The notes under the pieces were generated by a model that had not been told where the DNA came from, did not search any database, and saw nothing but the letters and a program-made list of their open reading frames with translations. Shown one piece after another: positions 16,893-26,200 of a stretch of 64,000 bases of DNA. Each line of letters opens with the position of its first letter. The stretch's first letter is position 1. This DNA comes from Pseudomonas spelaei (GTDB lineage Bacteria; Pseudomonadota; Gammaproteobacteria; Pseudomonadales; Pseudomonadaceae): positions 186,001-250,000 of the forward strand of contig NZ_WNNK01000005.1 in assembly GCF_009724245.1 (NCBI RefSeq), read 5' to 3'. A program made the position numbers and the translations under genes.

Positions 16893-18290
16893 ATGTCCAA
16901 TCCTCACAGCACCTCTCGCGCAACTACACCTTCGGGACTCAAGCGTGTCGTGGCGGCCGCCATGGCCGGCACCGTCGCCGAATGGTATGAATTCTTCCTC
17001 TACGGCACCGCCTCGGCACTGGTCTTTGGCCAATTGTTTTTCCGTCAGACCGACAGCCCGATTGACGGCATCCTCGCCGCCTTCGCCCTGTATGCGGTTG
17101 GCTTCCTCGCACGCCCATTGGGTGGCTTGGTGTTCGGTCACTACGGTGACAAATTTGGCCGTAAACGGCTGCTGCAACTAAGCCTGGTGGTAGTCGGCAT
17201 CACCACGTTCCTGATGGGCTGTTTGCCCGGTTTCGACACCATCGGCTATGCGGCGCCAGTGTTATTGGTGTTGCTGCGGCTGATCCAGGGCTTCGCCTTC
17301 GGCGGCGAATGGGGTGGCGCGATTCTGCTGGTGTCCGAACACTGCCCGGACAATCGCCGGGGCTTCTGGGCCAGTTGGCCGCAAGCCGGCGTGCCGGCCG
17401 GTAACCTGGTGGCGACCATCGCGTTGCTGCTGTTGTCATCGAACTTGTCAGAGCAGCAATTCCTGGCCTGGGGCTGGCGCGTCGCGTTCTGGTTCTCGGC
17501 GGTGGTGGTACTGATTGGCTACTGGATTCGCACCAGCGTCGACGACGCGCCGATCTTCAAAGAAGCCCAGGCGCGTCAGGCGCAAAACAAGCAACAACAG
17601 CTGGGGGTGATCGAAGTACTGCGCCATCACTGGCGTGCGGTGCTGGTCGGAATCGGGGCAAGGTTTGCCGAGAACATCCTTTACTACACGGTTGTAACCT
17701 TTTCGATTACCTACCTGAAGTTAGTGGTGCACAAGGACACCACCGAGATTCTGTTCCTGATGTTCGGCGCGCACTTGCTGCACTTCTTCCTGATCCCGCT
17801 GATGGGCTATCTGTCGGACCTGGTCGGACGTAAACCGGTGTACTTGACCGGGGCGATCCTTACCGCGTTCTGGGGCTTCATCGGATTCCCGATGATGGAC
17901 ACCGGCAACAACTGGCTGATCATCGGGGCAATCACCCTGGGCCTGGCGATTGAGTCGATGACCTACGCACCCTATTCGGCGCTGATGGCCGAAATGTTCC
18001 CGACCCATGTGCGCTACACCGCGCTGTCCCTGTGTTACCAGGTCGCGCCAATCTTCGCCGGCTCCCTAGCGCCATTGATCGCCCTCACACTGCTGAACAA
18101 GTACCACAGCTCCACACCTATCGCCTGGTATCTGGTCGGCGCCGCCCTGATCTCCATTGCCGCTGTCGGCCTGGCGCGAGAAACCCGCGGCAAGTCGCTG
18201 CACCAGGTCGATGCCGAGTCCGCCGCACGGATTGCCGCTCTGGATAACGCCCAACCCATCGTCACACGCCGGGGTGAGTCGTTGACCTGA
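16893..18290 (+). CDS. MHS-family MFS transporter (ProP-like)
   Basis: The 465-aa inner-membrane protein has about 12 hydrophobic segments and metabolite:H+ symporter signatures: [16 protein letters not shown] in TM1, the loop motif [13 protein letters not shown], and [15 protein letters not shown]. Members carry small acids, betaines, proline and dicarboxylates with protons. The ATG at 16893 is chosen (AGGAAA upstream); an upstream in-frame start at 16827 would run through the hairpin. It is the last gene of the GntR-linked cluster and could be a second uptake route for the same substrate. Confidence 0.9.
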   Translation: MSNPHSTSRATTPSGLKRVVAAAMAGTVAEWYEFFLYGTASALVFGQLFFRQTDSPIDGILAAFALYAVGFLARPLGGLVFGHYGDKFGRKRLLQLSLVVVGITTFLMGCLPGFDTIGYAAPVLLVLLRLIQGFAFGGEWGGAILLVSEHCPDNRRGFWASWPQAGVPAGNLVATIALLLLSSNLSEQQFLAWGWRVAFWFSAVVVLIGYWIRTSVDDAPIFKEAQARQAQNKQQQLGVIEVLRHHWRAVLVGIGARFAENILYYTVVTFSITYLKLVVHKDTTEILFLMFGAHLLHFFLIPLMGYLSDLVGRKPVYLTGAILTAFWGFIGFPMMDTGNNWLIIGAITLGLAIESMTYAPYSALMAEMFPTHVRYTALSLCYQVAPIFAGSLAPLIALTLLNKYHSSTPIAWYLVGAALISIAAVGLARETRGKSLHQVDAESAARIAALDNAQPIVTRRGESLT

Positions 18291-18939
18291 GCGCAAGGAG
18301 ATTTGTGCAACTTTTTTGGGGGGTGTTGGTTTTCAGGGCGTTACTGGATGGCCGGAGATAAGTGAAACTGAACAGCTTCGTGCCTACATAATGTCAAATC
18401 TGCGTCATACCGCCATCGACCACCAGTCCGATACGGATGAGGTACCTGATTGCCCTCCTCCCCGAATCGCAAATAAATGTACTCCACACGCGTGCGTCTT
18501 ATTTACAGTCATTCGTTATAAAAACAAGATGACGGATTAACTTGCGACTCAGGTTTTTTTGCCCGCGACTATTTATGTTTTGTGCCTCCGAGACCTCTTG
18601 AAAACAGAATACTCTACGTAACGTTACTTTAACCGGGGCCTCCATGACAGGCTGCCCCAGAGCTTCGACGGCAAGATCGGCGCACCACTTTCGAGTGGTG
18701 TTCCATTAGACACAGGTAAACCGTAGTTAAGTGTTTATATCGCCGGTGGCGAACACCCCGAAAACAGCTTGGTAATCCTGCGGATTGTTTTAGATCCTTT
18801 AGTCCTAACGGCTATTATGCGGCCATTTAAAACAACAAAAAATCAATAAAGTACTGAGCAAAAAATAAATAATGCAAGTTTCGTTGTAGTGGCTAACCTC
18901 TCCAGTGCTGACATTTCTAATCATGGAGGAACGTGCCAG
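18291..18939. promoter_or_regulatory. Long partly AT-rich leader region of the giant-protein locus
   Basis: The 649 bp contain no convincing gene; a 74-codon open frame (18316-18540) has no ribosome binding site or family features. The last 150 bp (about 18780-18890) are clearly AT-rich compared with the neighbours. The region is the likely promoter of the 18940-34858 locus, and its composition is the kind silenced by MvaT/H-NS-type proteins. A perfect hairpin lies at 18683-18700. Confidence 0.45.
18683..18700 (+). other. Perfect TTCG-tetraloop hairpin
   Basis: CACCACT (18683-18689), loop TTCG, AGTGGTG (18694-18700). UUCG closes unusually stable RNA hairpins, though here the closing pair is T-A rather than C-G. 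No T-run follows. It may be the end of an upstream RNA or a leader structure of the next gene. Confidence 0.4.
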
Positions 18940-19599
18940 ATGACAACTAAACACGCCGTATCGAAACTGAGCTTGGTGACGTCGACTTCGACCGGAACCA
19001 CGGTTGACGCGCCCTCGGTCACCGGAACCGACATCATAGTCGTCTACAACACCATGCCCGGCAATCAGCCAAGCACCTGCTCCAACACGGTCTTTCTCTA
19101 TCAGGCCGACGCTGCTATCCCATACAATCAAAAACCCCAAGCCTCCCAAGCTGTGCCGACCAACTCGCAAAGTGGCAGCATGGACTTCAGTGGCCTGCAG
19201 GTTCAGAACAAACCCTACATCATCGGTTATGCAACCGGCCCGGATGTGACGCAAATCTGCTCCTGGGTATTGGTCCCAGCGGGCATGGGGCCAAACACCA
19301 CGTTTCAGACCTCGATATCGGTACCGCCGGGCGGGATCCAGCCCGACGTCGTATTGGTAAGCTACGACACTCCGGTCGGAAACCAGCCGCAATCGGCGGG
19401 CCAGTGGCTCGGTATCTGGCAGGGTTCGGCGCCCTCCTACACGGTTACCCCGCTCTCTAAGGTGGCCATCGGCAACAACAACGCCACCTCGCAAATCGGG
19501 CTTCCGGTGACGCTGCTGCGTGGCACCTCGTATTGCATCGGCTATTTCATGGGCCCCAAGCAGACCACGTTGGCTGCCTCGTTTAACTTCTCGACCTGA
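18940..19599 (+). CDS. Unknown 219-aa protein with two tandem homologous halves
   Basis: I do not recognise this family. The protein is Ser/Thr/Gly/Pro-rich with few charged residues and looks like all-beta. Two halves share a pattern: DIIVVYNTMPGNQP ... IIGYATGP in residues about 25-115, and DVVLVSYDTPVGNQP ... CIGYFMGPKQT in about 120-215. There is no signal peptide, lipobox or RTX repeat. The ATG at 18940 is chosen because GGAGGA lies 9 bp upstream; an earlier in-frame start at 18889 adds 17 residues without support. A terminator-like hairpin follows its stop, so it may be made in excess of the two large proteins downstream. Confidence 0.75.
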   Translation: MTTKHAVSKLSLVTSTSTGTTVDAPSVTGTDIIVVYNTMPGNQPSTCSNTVFLYQADAAIPYNQKPQASQAVPTNSQSGSMDFSGLQVQNKPYIIGYATGPDVTQICSWVLVPAGMGPNTTFQTSISVPPGGIQPDVVLVSYDTPVGNQPQSAGQWLGIWQGSAPSYTVTPLSKVAIGNNNATSQIGLPVTLLRGTSYCIGYFMGPKQTTLAASFNFST

Positions 19600-19611
19600 T
19601 CTCAAGCGCCA

Positions 19612-19640
19612 AGACGGGCCGGTATGACTTCGGCCCGTCT
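19612..19640 (+). terminator. Terminator/attenuator hairpin inside the giant-protein locus
   Basis: AGACGGGCCG (19612-19621) and CGGCCCGTCT (19631-19640) form a perfect 10-bp stem with a 9-nt loop, followed by GAAATTTT. It lies 12 bp after the 219-aa gene and 39 bp before the 1177-aa gene. It probably stops most transcripts, letting a fraction continue into the large genes. Confidence 0.65.
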
Positions 19641-19679
19641 GAAATTTTGCGGTACCACGTTTCGCACAAGGAATGAGCG

Positions 19680-22600
19680 ATGCTTGAGTTTAATCCTACG
19701 TCGTCACCGCATCTTTTTGCTGCTCCAGTCGATAACGTCTGGGTAGCGTATTGCTGGCCGCCAACCGGTCAGGCTCCCCCAACACAGCCGATACCGCTCG
19801 ACCAGGCAATGACCGGTCCCGGGGCCTTTCTGTTCGCCACGGCACCTGGCCTCGATATCAATGCAGCCGCAGCCGACCTCGTTGTCGCCGTCACCGGCGC
19901 GCTGGCCAACTATTCCGGCGGCCCGATGGCGATCGGCTGGCTGCTCGATCCCACCCAAATCAACGCAGCCAATGTGAACCTGCTCGGGATCAACAACAGC
20001 GCCAACCTGTACGTCAACGCTCAATTGTCAGCGCAACTCGTCAACAACCGACTGTATTTGTATATCACCAGCGGCTGCGCCGTATCGCTGGACGCCGCCA
20101 GCGGCGTTATGACGTTCACGCCGACGTCGAATAATCTTCGTTTCTTCGGTGATGGTGCTCCGCAAAGCGCGATCATTGCGTCGGCTACGCTGGCATTTTC
20201 CGGCCCTTCGGCGGGCACTCTCCAGTTCACCACCGCGATCAAGCGCGACGAACTCTACACCCGCCTGCGCTGGGGATTTCAATTGCTCTATGACACCGGG
20301 GTTTCAGCAAAACCGGTGCATTCGCAGTGGTATCCGCTTGCCGACGGCTCCGCCCCCGATGGGGCCGACATGCTCGGCTTTGCGGTCTCGATTGATACCT
20401 GTGACCCGACGAATGCGCGCGTCGATGCGAAGACCGGCGCCAGGATTGCAGATCGGACCTACTTCGCCTTTACCGATCCGGCAGCCGTGCTGGTCTCCGG
20501 ATTTCGCACCACCTTCAATGACATCATCCACCTGCAGCCCATTACCCAACCGCAGGGCGATGAGCAGGCCGCCAAGCTGGTTATCGCCACCGGCAATCCC
20601 AATACGCCGAACCCGCCGGACTACAGTTTCGGCCCCCAAGGCGACTTCATCATGATGCTCGCGGCGCCGAAAGACGGCGCGTCGTCGCACATGCTGTGCG
20701 GGCTGACACCCACCGAGACGCTGAGCTTTACCGCCGGTACCACGGCGAACCCGGCAGCGGGCAATCGGCTGCGCTTCACGGCGTATTGCAAGGCATTCGC
20801 CACTTCGTATCCGCCGCCGACATCGTCATCGCTTGGGATTCCGGTCGACCCCAATGCTCCCAAGATGAACGACAGCTATCGCACTGCGTGGGCGACTGTG
20901 ATCCCTGGACCGCAGGGCGATGCAAGTCAATACAGCGCCCAGCCCAAGGGCTCGCCGCTGTTTGGCTTCGACAAGGTAGTGGCGCCCTCGAACGAAGCAC
21001 TGCTCGGTTTTGTCGACCCCGGCTACGCGCTGACCCGGCCCGATCCTTTTCCGATGATGCCGTACGGGCTGGTACCGCTTGAAAGCGGCGGCGTAAACTT
21101 TAGCGAGTATGAAATCGGCGGGATTGAACAGTTCGCGGCGGCGGCGACACGTCGCACCTTGATCGGCGCGCCCGGCGTCTCGCAACCGCGGCGTGCGTTG
21201 CGCATGCTGGATGCCGTAGCGGCAGACGGCAATGCCGACTGGGTCACCACGCCTGCGGGCCTGCTTGCCGAACTCGACCAGGCCGCCGGCCATTGGAACT
21301 CGGTGCTGCTGGGGGTCAATAACGACGCCGAACCGATGTGGATGGCGTTCAACAATCCGCCGCCCAAACTGCAGCAGGCGCTGCAAACCGCCGACCTGTT
21401 CCTGGTCGCGGCCAATGCAACCCACCTCGGCACGCTCACTCCGACGTCAGCCGGAGCCAAGCCCCCTGCCCCGGACGGCACGCCGGCTTTCTACAACACC
21501 ATGTCGATTCAGGGCTGGCAAATCAGCGCCAATGTCGGGCAGTCCAACGTCTACAACGACTACAACAACATCCTGATCATCAAGGGTTGCAAGGGCAAGC
21601 TGGTTGATCTGGTCGCCAAGCCCGATGTCTGGACCCAGCGCGAGGACTTCTCGGTACCGGGCATCGACCCGACCGAGACCGTCATCCTGGCCCAGTGGAT
21701 CGCGACCTATATCCAGGAGGCACAGGATCAGACCAGTCCGTATTTCGATCACTTCAAATCGATCATCAACGACGATAACTGGACCGGCATCCTGGTCCTC
21801 AAGGCATCGTTGACGGACCTGCCGAGCAATCTTTCCGGCCTATTGTCGGTGATCGACAAATCGCAGTGCTTCGCCCATCACTTTGGTATCACCATCACGC
21901 CGGTGGGTATCGACCGAACCCAGGCCAATCCGAAGGTTGCGATCACCCATTCCAGCTCGATCTTCCAGTTGGTTTACTACGTGGATCCGGAATTCGACCA
22001 GAACCACCCGCAGCCTCTGCCACCGTCCAGCTCGCCATACGATTTCAAGCTGCTGACGCTGGAGGCGCTGTTCAAGAATACGGCAGTCAAATCGTTCGAC
22101 AGCTACGCGCAGCTCACACTCGGCGCCTTCTTCGGCGACAGCGTCAGCCATATGGGCGATGACACCAACATCTACAACACCATCATGCTCAAGGGCGCCT
22201 ATCAGCAAAATGGCGGGGTCGGCACCTTCATGCTCGACAGCATCGACGACAATCTGTTTTTCCTCGACAGTGCCACCCTCAACAAGGTCGAAATCACCAA
22301 GGCGCAATTCAATACCGTTGGCCCCACCAGCCTGAGCTTCGACCTCTGGGGGTTTTTCGATTACACGCTGCTGGAGGCAGTCGATTCCACGACGCTTGTG
22401 CCGTTTACCTTCGACCTGTTCAGCTTCGGCTCGACCGCTGACGATCTAACTGCGGCGCGTCAAGGCCTGAGTTTCAGCGGGTTATCGATCGACCTCGATA
22501 GCGGCACGGCACCTTGGGTGTTCAACTTCGACGTTTCGACGATCACCTTCGACCCCTCGCGCTCTACCCCGCGCAAAGGCAGCCTCTACACCGATTTCGC

Positions 22601-23213
22601 GCTTTCGCTCAAAGGACTGCTGAGCGGAGACGACTCCAGCGATGCGAGTTCGCAGACCGATCCCGGATCGCTGAACTACCTCAACATGCCAACCAACGCG
22701 CCGCTCTCCGGCGTCGCCGGCGGTCCCTGGTACGCACTGCAGTTCGGCGTTGATCTGGGCAGCGTCGGCGCACTGGCAAGCAATGTCGGGCTTAATGCGG
22801 GCATGCTTGCGGCGTGGGCGCCGGGTGGTGCGGCGCCCTCCGGCGAGTTGGCCGCACTCAATGTCATGGCCGGGTTGCGGCTGCCGGGCGTCACCGCCAA
22901 GAGCAAGCTCCTGAGCCTCGAAGGTGTGCTGCAACTGTCGATCGGCGACATCCGGCTCACCTACGCGCCGCCCGACGATAGCAGCACGAAGCGCTACTGG
23001 GTGCTGTGGTTGAGTGACATCGCGCTGAAGTTTTTGGGCCTGCTGAAAATCCCGCCGAACGGCGCCATCAGCTTCGCCTGCTTCGGCAATCCCGACGCCA
23101 ACGGCCAGCCCGGTGCGCTGGGCTGGTACGCGGTGTACAACCAGGACAAGGACAAGGAGAAACAGAACGACGCGCAAAGGCAATCAATGCTGCCGACAGG
23201 GAGAACGTCATGA
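19680..23213 (+). CDS. Unknown 1177-aa protein of the giant-protein locus
   Basis: Unrecognised. The protein has no signal peptide, no transmembrane segment and low Cys. It is rich in Ala, Gly, Asp, Pro and Ser, with many short alternating hydrophobic stretches that suggest beta-sheet. The C-terminal third carries runs such as SLSFDLWGFFDYTLL, FTFDLFSFGS, LSFSGLSIDLDSG and WYALQFGVDLGSVGAL, which resemble in style the beta-rich part of the 3882-aa protein that follows. The last 20 residues are charged (DKDKEKQN). AAGGA lies upstream of the ATG. The stop overlaps the start of the giant gene (ATGA), so the two are translationally coupled and probably act together. Confidence 0.8.
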   Translation: MLEFNPTSSPHLFAAPVDNVWVAYCWPPTGQAPPTQPIPLDQAMTGPGAFLFATAPGLDINAAAADLVVAVTGALANYSGGPMAIGWLLDPTQINAANVNLLGINNSANLYVNAQLSAQLVNNRLYLYITSGCAVSLDAASGVMTFTPTSNNLRFFGDGAPQSAIIASATLAFSGPSAGTLQFTTAIKRDELYTRLRWGFQLLYDTGVSAKPVHSQWYPLADGSAPDGADMLGFAVSIDTCDPTNARVDAKTGARIADRTYFAFTDPAAVLVSGFRTTFNDIIHLQPITQPQGDEQAAKLVIATGNPNTPNPPDYSFGPQGDFIMMLAAPKDGASSHMLCGLTPTETLSFTAGTTANPAAGNRLRFTAYCKAFATSYPPPTSSSLGIPVDPNAPKMNDSYRTAWATVIPGPQGDASQYSAQPKGSPLFGFDKVVAPSNEALLGFVDPGYALTRPDPFPMMPYGLVPLESGGVNFSEYEIGGIEQFAAAATRRTLIGAPGVSQPRRALRMLDAVAADGNADWVTTPAGLLAELDQAAGHWNSVLLGVNNDAEPMWMAFNNPPPKLQQALQTADLFLVAANATHLGTLTPTSAGAKPPAPDGTPAFYNTMSIQGWQISANVGQSNVYNDYNNILIIKGCKGKLVDLVAKPDVWTQREDFSVPGIDPTETVILAQWIATYIQEAQDQTSPYFDHFKSIINDDNWTGILVLKASLTDLPSNLSGLLSVIDKSQCFAHHFGITITPVGIDRTQANPKVAITHSSSIFQLVYYVDPEFDQNHPQPLPPSSSPYDFKLLTLEALFKNTAVKSFDSYAQLTLGAFFGDSVSHMGDDTNIYNTIMLKGAYQQNGGVGTFMLDSIDDNLFFLDSATLNKVEITKAQFNTVGPTSLSFDLWGFFDYTLLEAVDSTTLVPFTFDLFSFGSTADDLTAARQGLSFSGLSIDLDSGTAPWVFNFDVSTITFDPSRSTPRKGSLYTDFALSLKGLLSGDDSSDASSQTDPGSLNYLNMPTNAPLSGVAGGPWYALQFGVDLGSVGALASNVGLNAGMLAAWAPGGAAPSGELAALNVMAGLRLPGVTAKSKLLSLEGVLQLSIGDIRLTYAPPDDSSTKRYWVLWLSDIALKFLGLLKIPPNGAISFACFGNPDANGQPGALGWYAVYNQDKDKEKQNDAQRQSMLPTGRTS

Positions 23214-26200
23214 GCTTTCCGGGCTTTTTACTTTCAGCTTGGTACGATGTCCTGTCCGGCGCGCGGATGACGCGCGGCCAGGCCGGCATCAAGGCGTTTC
23301 GAACCTATCTCAACGGTGGCAGCAACGAAACCATTCGCTTCTATATTGCCGGCACCACCGGCATGGGGCACCAGGCCTCCAGCGCGAACCTCATTCGCCG
23401 GCTGTGCCAGCCGGTCACCGACGACCCTGCCGGCTACAACTACGGCGGAACAATCCAAGTCTATATCGATGACAGTGCGGGTTTCGCGTCGTATGACGTT
23501 ACGCTCCAAAAGATGCTGCTGCTGTTGCCCGAAAAGGTGGAGAAAGGCGCCAGCCAATACGCCTTTTATCAGGCGACGATCGAGTTTTTTCACTACAACC
23601 AGGCACAACCGCCGGCAGCCCAGGTCAATCTCGGATTTACCGGTGGCGCCGACCCGGACGATCATTACGCAGCGGCACTCAATGTCACCTATTTCCTCAG
23701 GCTCCAGCCGTACCGTTGGGCAGCCGACAATCAACTGCAGTTTATCGATAACAAGTACCCCTACGTCATTCTTGATAACCAGTATGTGCTCGGTTATCAC
23801 ATGTTCGTCGAGCGTGCCTATGTTCAGCCGATCACGGCACCGGACTGGAGCAAGTATGCAGACAGCCAGCAGGCCCTGATCATTCAATGGCTGACCGATG
23901 CGCCGCAGTTGAAGCAGTTCGACTTCCAACCGATCTACAGCATCCGTTATCCCGCCAAATGCGAACTCAATAGCGCCGACCAGCGCCTGACCTTCGTGCT
24001 GGCGGCAACGTTGGCGGCGCAACAGCAATCGGGTAAGCCCGCCATTGTGGTCAACCTCGATGTCTACGATGCACCGCTCGACAATTCGCAATTCGGACTG
24101 ACGCAAATAGCGGGGATGCTTGCTAACACATCAGGCTTGGCGTCCGATGAGGTCTTCGCCACGGCGACTGCGGCACGCCAACAGGCCTTCAAGCCGCTGG
24201 ACGCAGGCAAGCGTTTTGACTTCCTGATTTACGATCCCCTTGATCACAATTACCTGGCTACCTTGCAGGCCAAGGTTGCCAACTGGCTGCTGACGCAAGA
24301 CAGCAACAAGGTTTTGTTCGTCCAGCTGGCGCGAAAGGATAAGACGATATCGCCGGATGTTTTCAACTATGCGTTCTGTGCAGCGACGCTGCCGACGGTC
24401 TTCGAGGGGCAGAACAGCGCCAACCTCAGTCTCAATATCGGCAGTCCGTATTTCCACGTCAATCGCCCATCCAGCCGAGGGACCGAGCAATATCCCGGGG
24501 ACATATTGTCGGTGCACGGCGGCTCTGCGGTCGGGGCCGAGCTGCAAAACATCGCCGATCAGATTGCGACCGGATTTATTGAATGGCCACTGACGCAACC
24601 TGGTCCGATCACGATCGTGCGTGACTTCATCGCCAATCGCCACACGCCCAAATACACCGACTACTTTGCGGGTATGCGCACGTTCTATCGCAATCCGGTC
24701 GAAGACAAGTTCAACCTCAGCCTGTGCTTTACGAACTACATCATCAACGGCAAGCAAGCGGCGCGATTGCGCGGCGCCAGGGCCGAAGCCGATGACGGCG
24801 ATACCCTGGATTCGATCTACACGGCATTTTCGACCGCGGTCCAGGACGGCAAGCCCGTTGTGTTTCTCGACCAGCTCGATGCGTCGAGCCAGATTGCGAC
24901 GTTCATCGCGACGCTGGAGGAGAAATTCGGCACCTTTGTCACCGACAATACGGCGGTCACCAGAGACCCGAGCAGCGGCGACATCACCCAGGTAACAGTG
25001 ACCGGCACCACCGCGATGTTCGGCTCCGGCGTGGTCGCTGCGCTCCAGGCCGACTTCACTGCGCCCGACGGCGTCGTCAGCCTGACATGCCGCTACACCG
25101 GCGAAGTCGCCTGGCGGCCGGACGGCGTGCCGTGGATCGGATTCGGCGGGCCCTTCATCGAATTCACCGTAGTCGATGCCGACCTTGTGGTAGCCGGCAA
25201 GGTCGGGGGGCGGCTGCTCGGCGCTGATATCGATTTCTACGCGGTGCTGCCGCCGAACAATGGCGCGCTGCTGTTCGCCGGGGATTTCGTCTCACCGCCG
25301 AGTATCACAAAACTGTTCCAGGTGGCCGGTGGCGTAAACCTGGTCGCCTCGCTACCGCCGCCGCTGAGCATCATTACCCAACTGGAACTGACGCATGTCG
25401 AGTTCGCAACCCAGACCAGCGGCAGCCCACTGTCTTTCAGTATCGAGTATTTCTTCTTCGAGCTCGCCTGGAAGCCTGCCGGCCCGAACGCCGGCTGGGA
25501 ACTCCTGCCCAACTTGACGCTGGAAGATATCGTTATCGGAATCTCGCTGCCGGTACCCGGCAGCGAAAACGCCCTCAAGGCCAACATCGGCGGCAACTTC
25601 CGGATCGGTAATAAGACCGACCCCGACGCAGCGCAAGTCTCGGTCAGCGTGACTGCCCCCGAGCTGACCTACGAGGCACAGCTCACAACCGGCGAAATCA
25701 AGCTCACCGACCTGATCGGGATGTTTGTCCCAGGAATCACGATTGATCCGCCGTCGCAACCGGCGATCACTCAATTCTCGTTGAGCGGCGTGCAGAAGAC
25801 CGGCGACTTCCTGCTGACCTGCCAGCTCGGGTTCGAATGGAAAGTCCCGAGCAACGACCTGGCGCTGCTCGAACTCAAGGATATCGGCCTGATGGCCAAC
25901 CGTACTGGCGGTGAAACCACCGGCCAGTTGACGGGTTCGGTTACCTTGCTGCCGAACGATCCGAAAAACATGCTGACGCTGGCGCTGACCGCCGACTATC
26001 TGGGTAAAGACGCCGGTTGGAAGTTTTCCGCGCAACAAACTTCCGACGACCAACAGCTTTCGCTGCTCGCATTGATCGCTAAATATCTGATCAATTTTAA
26101 CGCGCCGCAGGACTACGGCATCAACGGCATCAGCTTTACCACCACACCGTCAACTCACGCCTATTCAATCGCCGGCAAAACCGCAGAGCCGTGGTCGCTG

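Noticed and set aside
18316..18540. 74-codon frame in the gap before the giant locus
   Set aside because: No ribosome binding site, no recognisable product, overlaps likely regulatory DNA.
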